From positions 1 through 32,070 of the forward strand of contig JAUNRI010000002.1 in the NCBI GenBank assembly GCA_030535695.1: DNA of 32,070 nucleotides, read 5' to 3'. Positions 31,561-32,070 of the stretch are shown here, piece after piece (position 1 is the first letter of the stretch; every line of letters begins with the position of its first letter). Below the pieces are notes generated by a model. That model saw only the letters and a program-made list of their open reading frames with translations. It did no database searches and had not been told where the DNA came from. This DNA comes from Candidatus Saccharimonadota bacterium. Its GTDB lineage: Bacteria > Patescibacteriota > Saccharimonadia > Saccharimonadales > Saccharimonadaceae. A program made the position numbers and the translations under genes.

Positions 31561-31583
31561 TGGTATAATGGGGTTATAAGGAG
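31561..31583 (+). promoter_or_regulatory. Promoter and ribosome binding site of the small surface protein
   Basis: TGG-TATAAT (31561-31569) followed by AAGGAG (31578-31583), 9 nt before the ATG at 31593. This gene therefore has a leader with a strong Shine-Dalgarno, in contrast to the leaderless genes. Confidence 0.65.
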
Positions 31584-31592
31584 TTATTTGCA

Positions 31593-31958
31593 ATGTATTA
31601 TCAGGGAGAAGTTGAAAAAAATGATCGTCGTAAGATAATTACAGTTGCTACAGCAATTGTGGTTGTAGTGTTGATTTTGGTGATTGCTATTATCGTAGTA
31701 GCCACTAAAAAGTCTGGTGATAATGTATCGGTAACTGATAATGGCTCTTTTGCGATTGAAGAGAAAAAAGAGGAACCAAAGGAGGAGCCAAAACAGGAAA
31801 CTCCAGTGGTTACCACTAAACCTGCTACTACTACCACCGAGACATCTGCGTCGGTGCCAGTGACTGGCCCAGAAGACGGTTTGATGATGGCAACCGCACT
31901 TGGTAGCCTTACTACCGCCGGAACGGCCTACATCATGTCTCTTAAGCGCAAAGCCTAA
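31593..31958 (+). CDS. Small surface protein with N-terminal anchor and sortase-like C-terminal motif
   Basis: 121 residues. A charged start (MYYQGEVEKNDRRK) and a strong membrane helix (~17-37, VATAIVVVVLILVIAIIVVA) are followed by a low-complexity Glu/Lys/Pro/Thr linker (~52-85, KKEEPKEEPKQETP, TTKPATTTTET). The C-terminus is V-P-V-T-G-P-E-D-G, a hydrophobic helix, and the basic tail LKRKA. That tripartite end resembles an LPxTG sorting signal with V-P-V-T-G as motif. With helices at both ends the mature protein could be a membrane loop or be cut and moved to the wall. A related but incomplete ending is found on the cutinase protein. Function unknown. Confidence 0.65.
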   Translation: MYYQGEVEKNDRRKIITVATAIVVVVLILVIAIIVVATKKSGDNVSVTDNGSFAIEEKKEEPKEEPKQETPVVTTKPATTTTETSASVPVTGPEDGLMMATALGSLTTAGTAYIMSLKRKA

Positions 31959-31971
31959 GAAATAACAAAAA

Positions 31972-31998
31972 CCGAGAATTATGCATTCTCGGTTTTTT
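31972..31998 (+). terminator. Rho-independent terminator before tRNA-Leu
   Basis: Stem CCGAGAAT (31972-31979) with ATTCTCGG (31985-31992), five-base loop, followed by six T. It ends transcription of the small surface protein gene. Confidence 0.9.
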
Positions 31999-31999
31999 G

Positions 32000-32008
32000 T
32001 GTTATAAT
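32000..32008 (+). promoter_or_regulatory. Promoter of tRNA-Leu
   Basis: TGT-TATAAT at 32000-32008, 8 nt before the first base of the tRNA. The -35 position falls inside the preceding terminator, so the extended -10 probably carries recognition. Confidence 0.6.
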
Positions 32009-32016
32009 AAACACAC

Positions 32017-32070
32017 GCCCGTGTGGTGGAATTGGTAGACACGCTAGCCTTAGGAGCTAGTGCCGATAAA
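32017..32070 (+). tRNA. tRNA-Leu(UAG), 3' end cut by the window
   Basis: Acceptor strand GCCCGTG (32017-32023), D arm GTG/CAC with loop GAATTGGTAGA, anticodon stem CTAGC/GCTAG and loop CTTAGGA, giving anticodon TAG (32051-32053). The start of a long variable arm (TGCCGATAAA) fits a class II leucine tRNA. The T arm and 3' acceptor strand lie outside the window. Confidence 0.93.

Overview
The window reads as a piece of the chromosome of a member of the Patescibacteria (CPR), most likely Candidatus Saccharibacteria (TM7). This is an inference from several traits. Genes are tightly packed with 1-23 nt overlaps. AlaRS lacks its C-terminal domain. RuvX and MltG are fused into one protein. There is a membrane-anchored baseplate-J-like protein, surface proteins carry VPVTG / APNxG-type C-termini, and many start codons follow an extended -10 box directly, as in leaderless genes. 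UGA is used as a stop, so the code is standard and not the Gracilibacteria/Absconditabacteria code.

Layout. 1-5730 (+): the end of an AI-2E-type permease, a flippase-like membrane protein, a membrane-anchored VanY-type D,D-carboxypeptidase and two ABC half-transporters that look like a heterodimer. 5710-8121: a nucleotide block (tmk and tdk on -, ung on +, a dCMP-deaminase-like gene on -). 8226-10146: a secreted cutinase/VWA fusion and a small Cys/His protein. 10229-13896 (+): typA, tatD and three small uncharacterised genes. 13897-14597: a degenerate accessory patch with a broken CdiA-type nuclease gene and the tail of what may be a FISUMP-type protein. 14598-18978: cysteine desulfurase and mnmA (tRNA 2-thiouridine), a small Lys-rich membrane protein (-) and alaS. 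18981-22530 (-): sensor kinase, response regulator, RsuA-type pseudouridine synthase and a PilM/FtsA-like ATPase. 22612-28126 (+): baseplate-J-like protein, RuvX-MltG, LysM-CHAP hydrolase, obgE. 28337-31958 (+): trmD, recG, rsmD and a small surface protein, then a terminator and a tRNA-Leu(UAG) cut by the window end.

The most unusual signal is a GC-rich palindromic element present twice, in opposite orientations, inside two housekeeping genes (tatD and mnmA) without breaking either reading frame. The two cores match at about 62 of 68 positions, including a 25-nt perfect block. Most differences in the central hairpin are compensated across the stem. In each copy the core is closed by a long inverted repeat whose sequence is specific to that locus. 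It recalls the Rickettsia palindromic elements in behaviour but I do not recognise the sequence. A smaller pair of hairpins covers the typA-tatD junction.

The second theme is promoter architecture. Eleven genes have a TGn-TATAAT-type box ending 6-8 nt before the start codon and no Shine-Dalgarno sequence. One example is an almost perfect 24-bp palindrome that serves tdk and ung symmetrically. A textbook TTGACA-17-TATAAT promoter also lies inside the cysteine desulfurase gene, upstream of mnmA.
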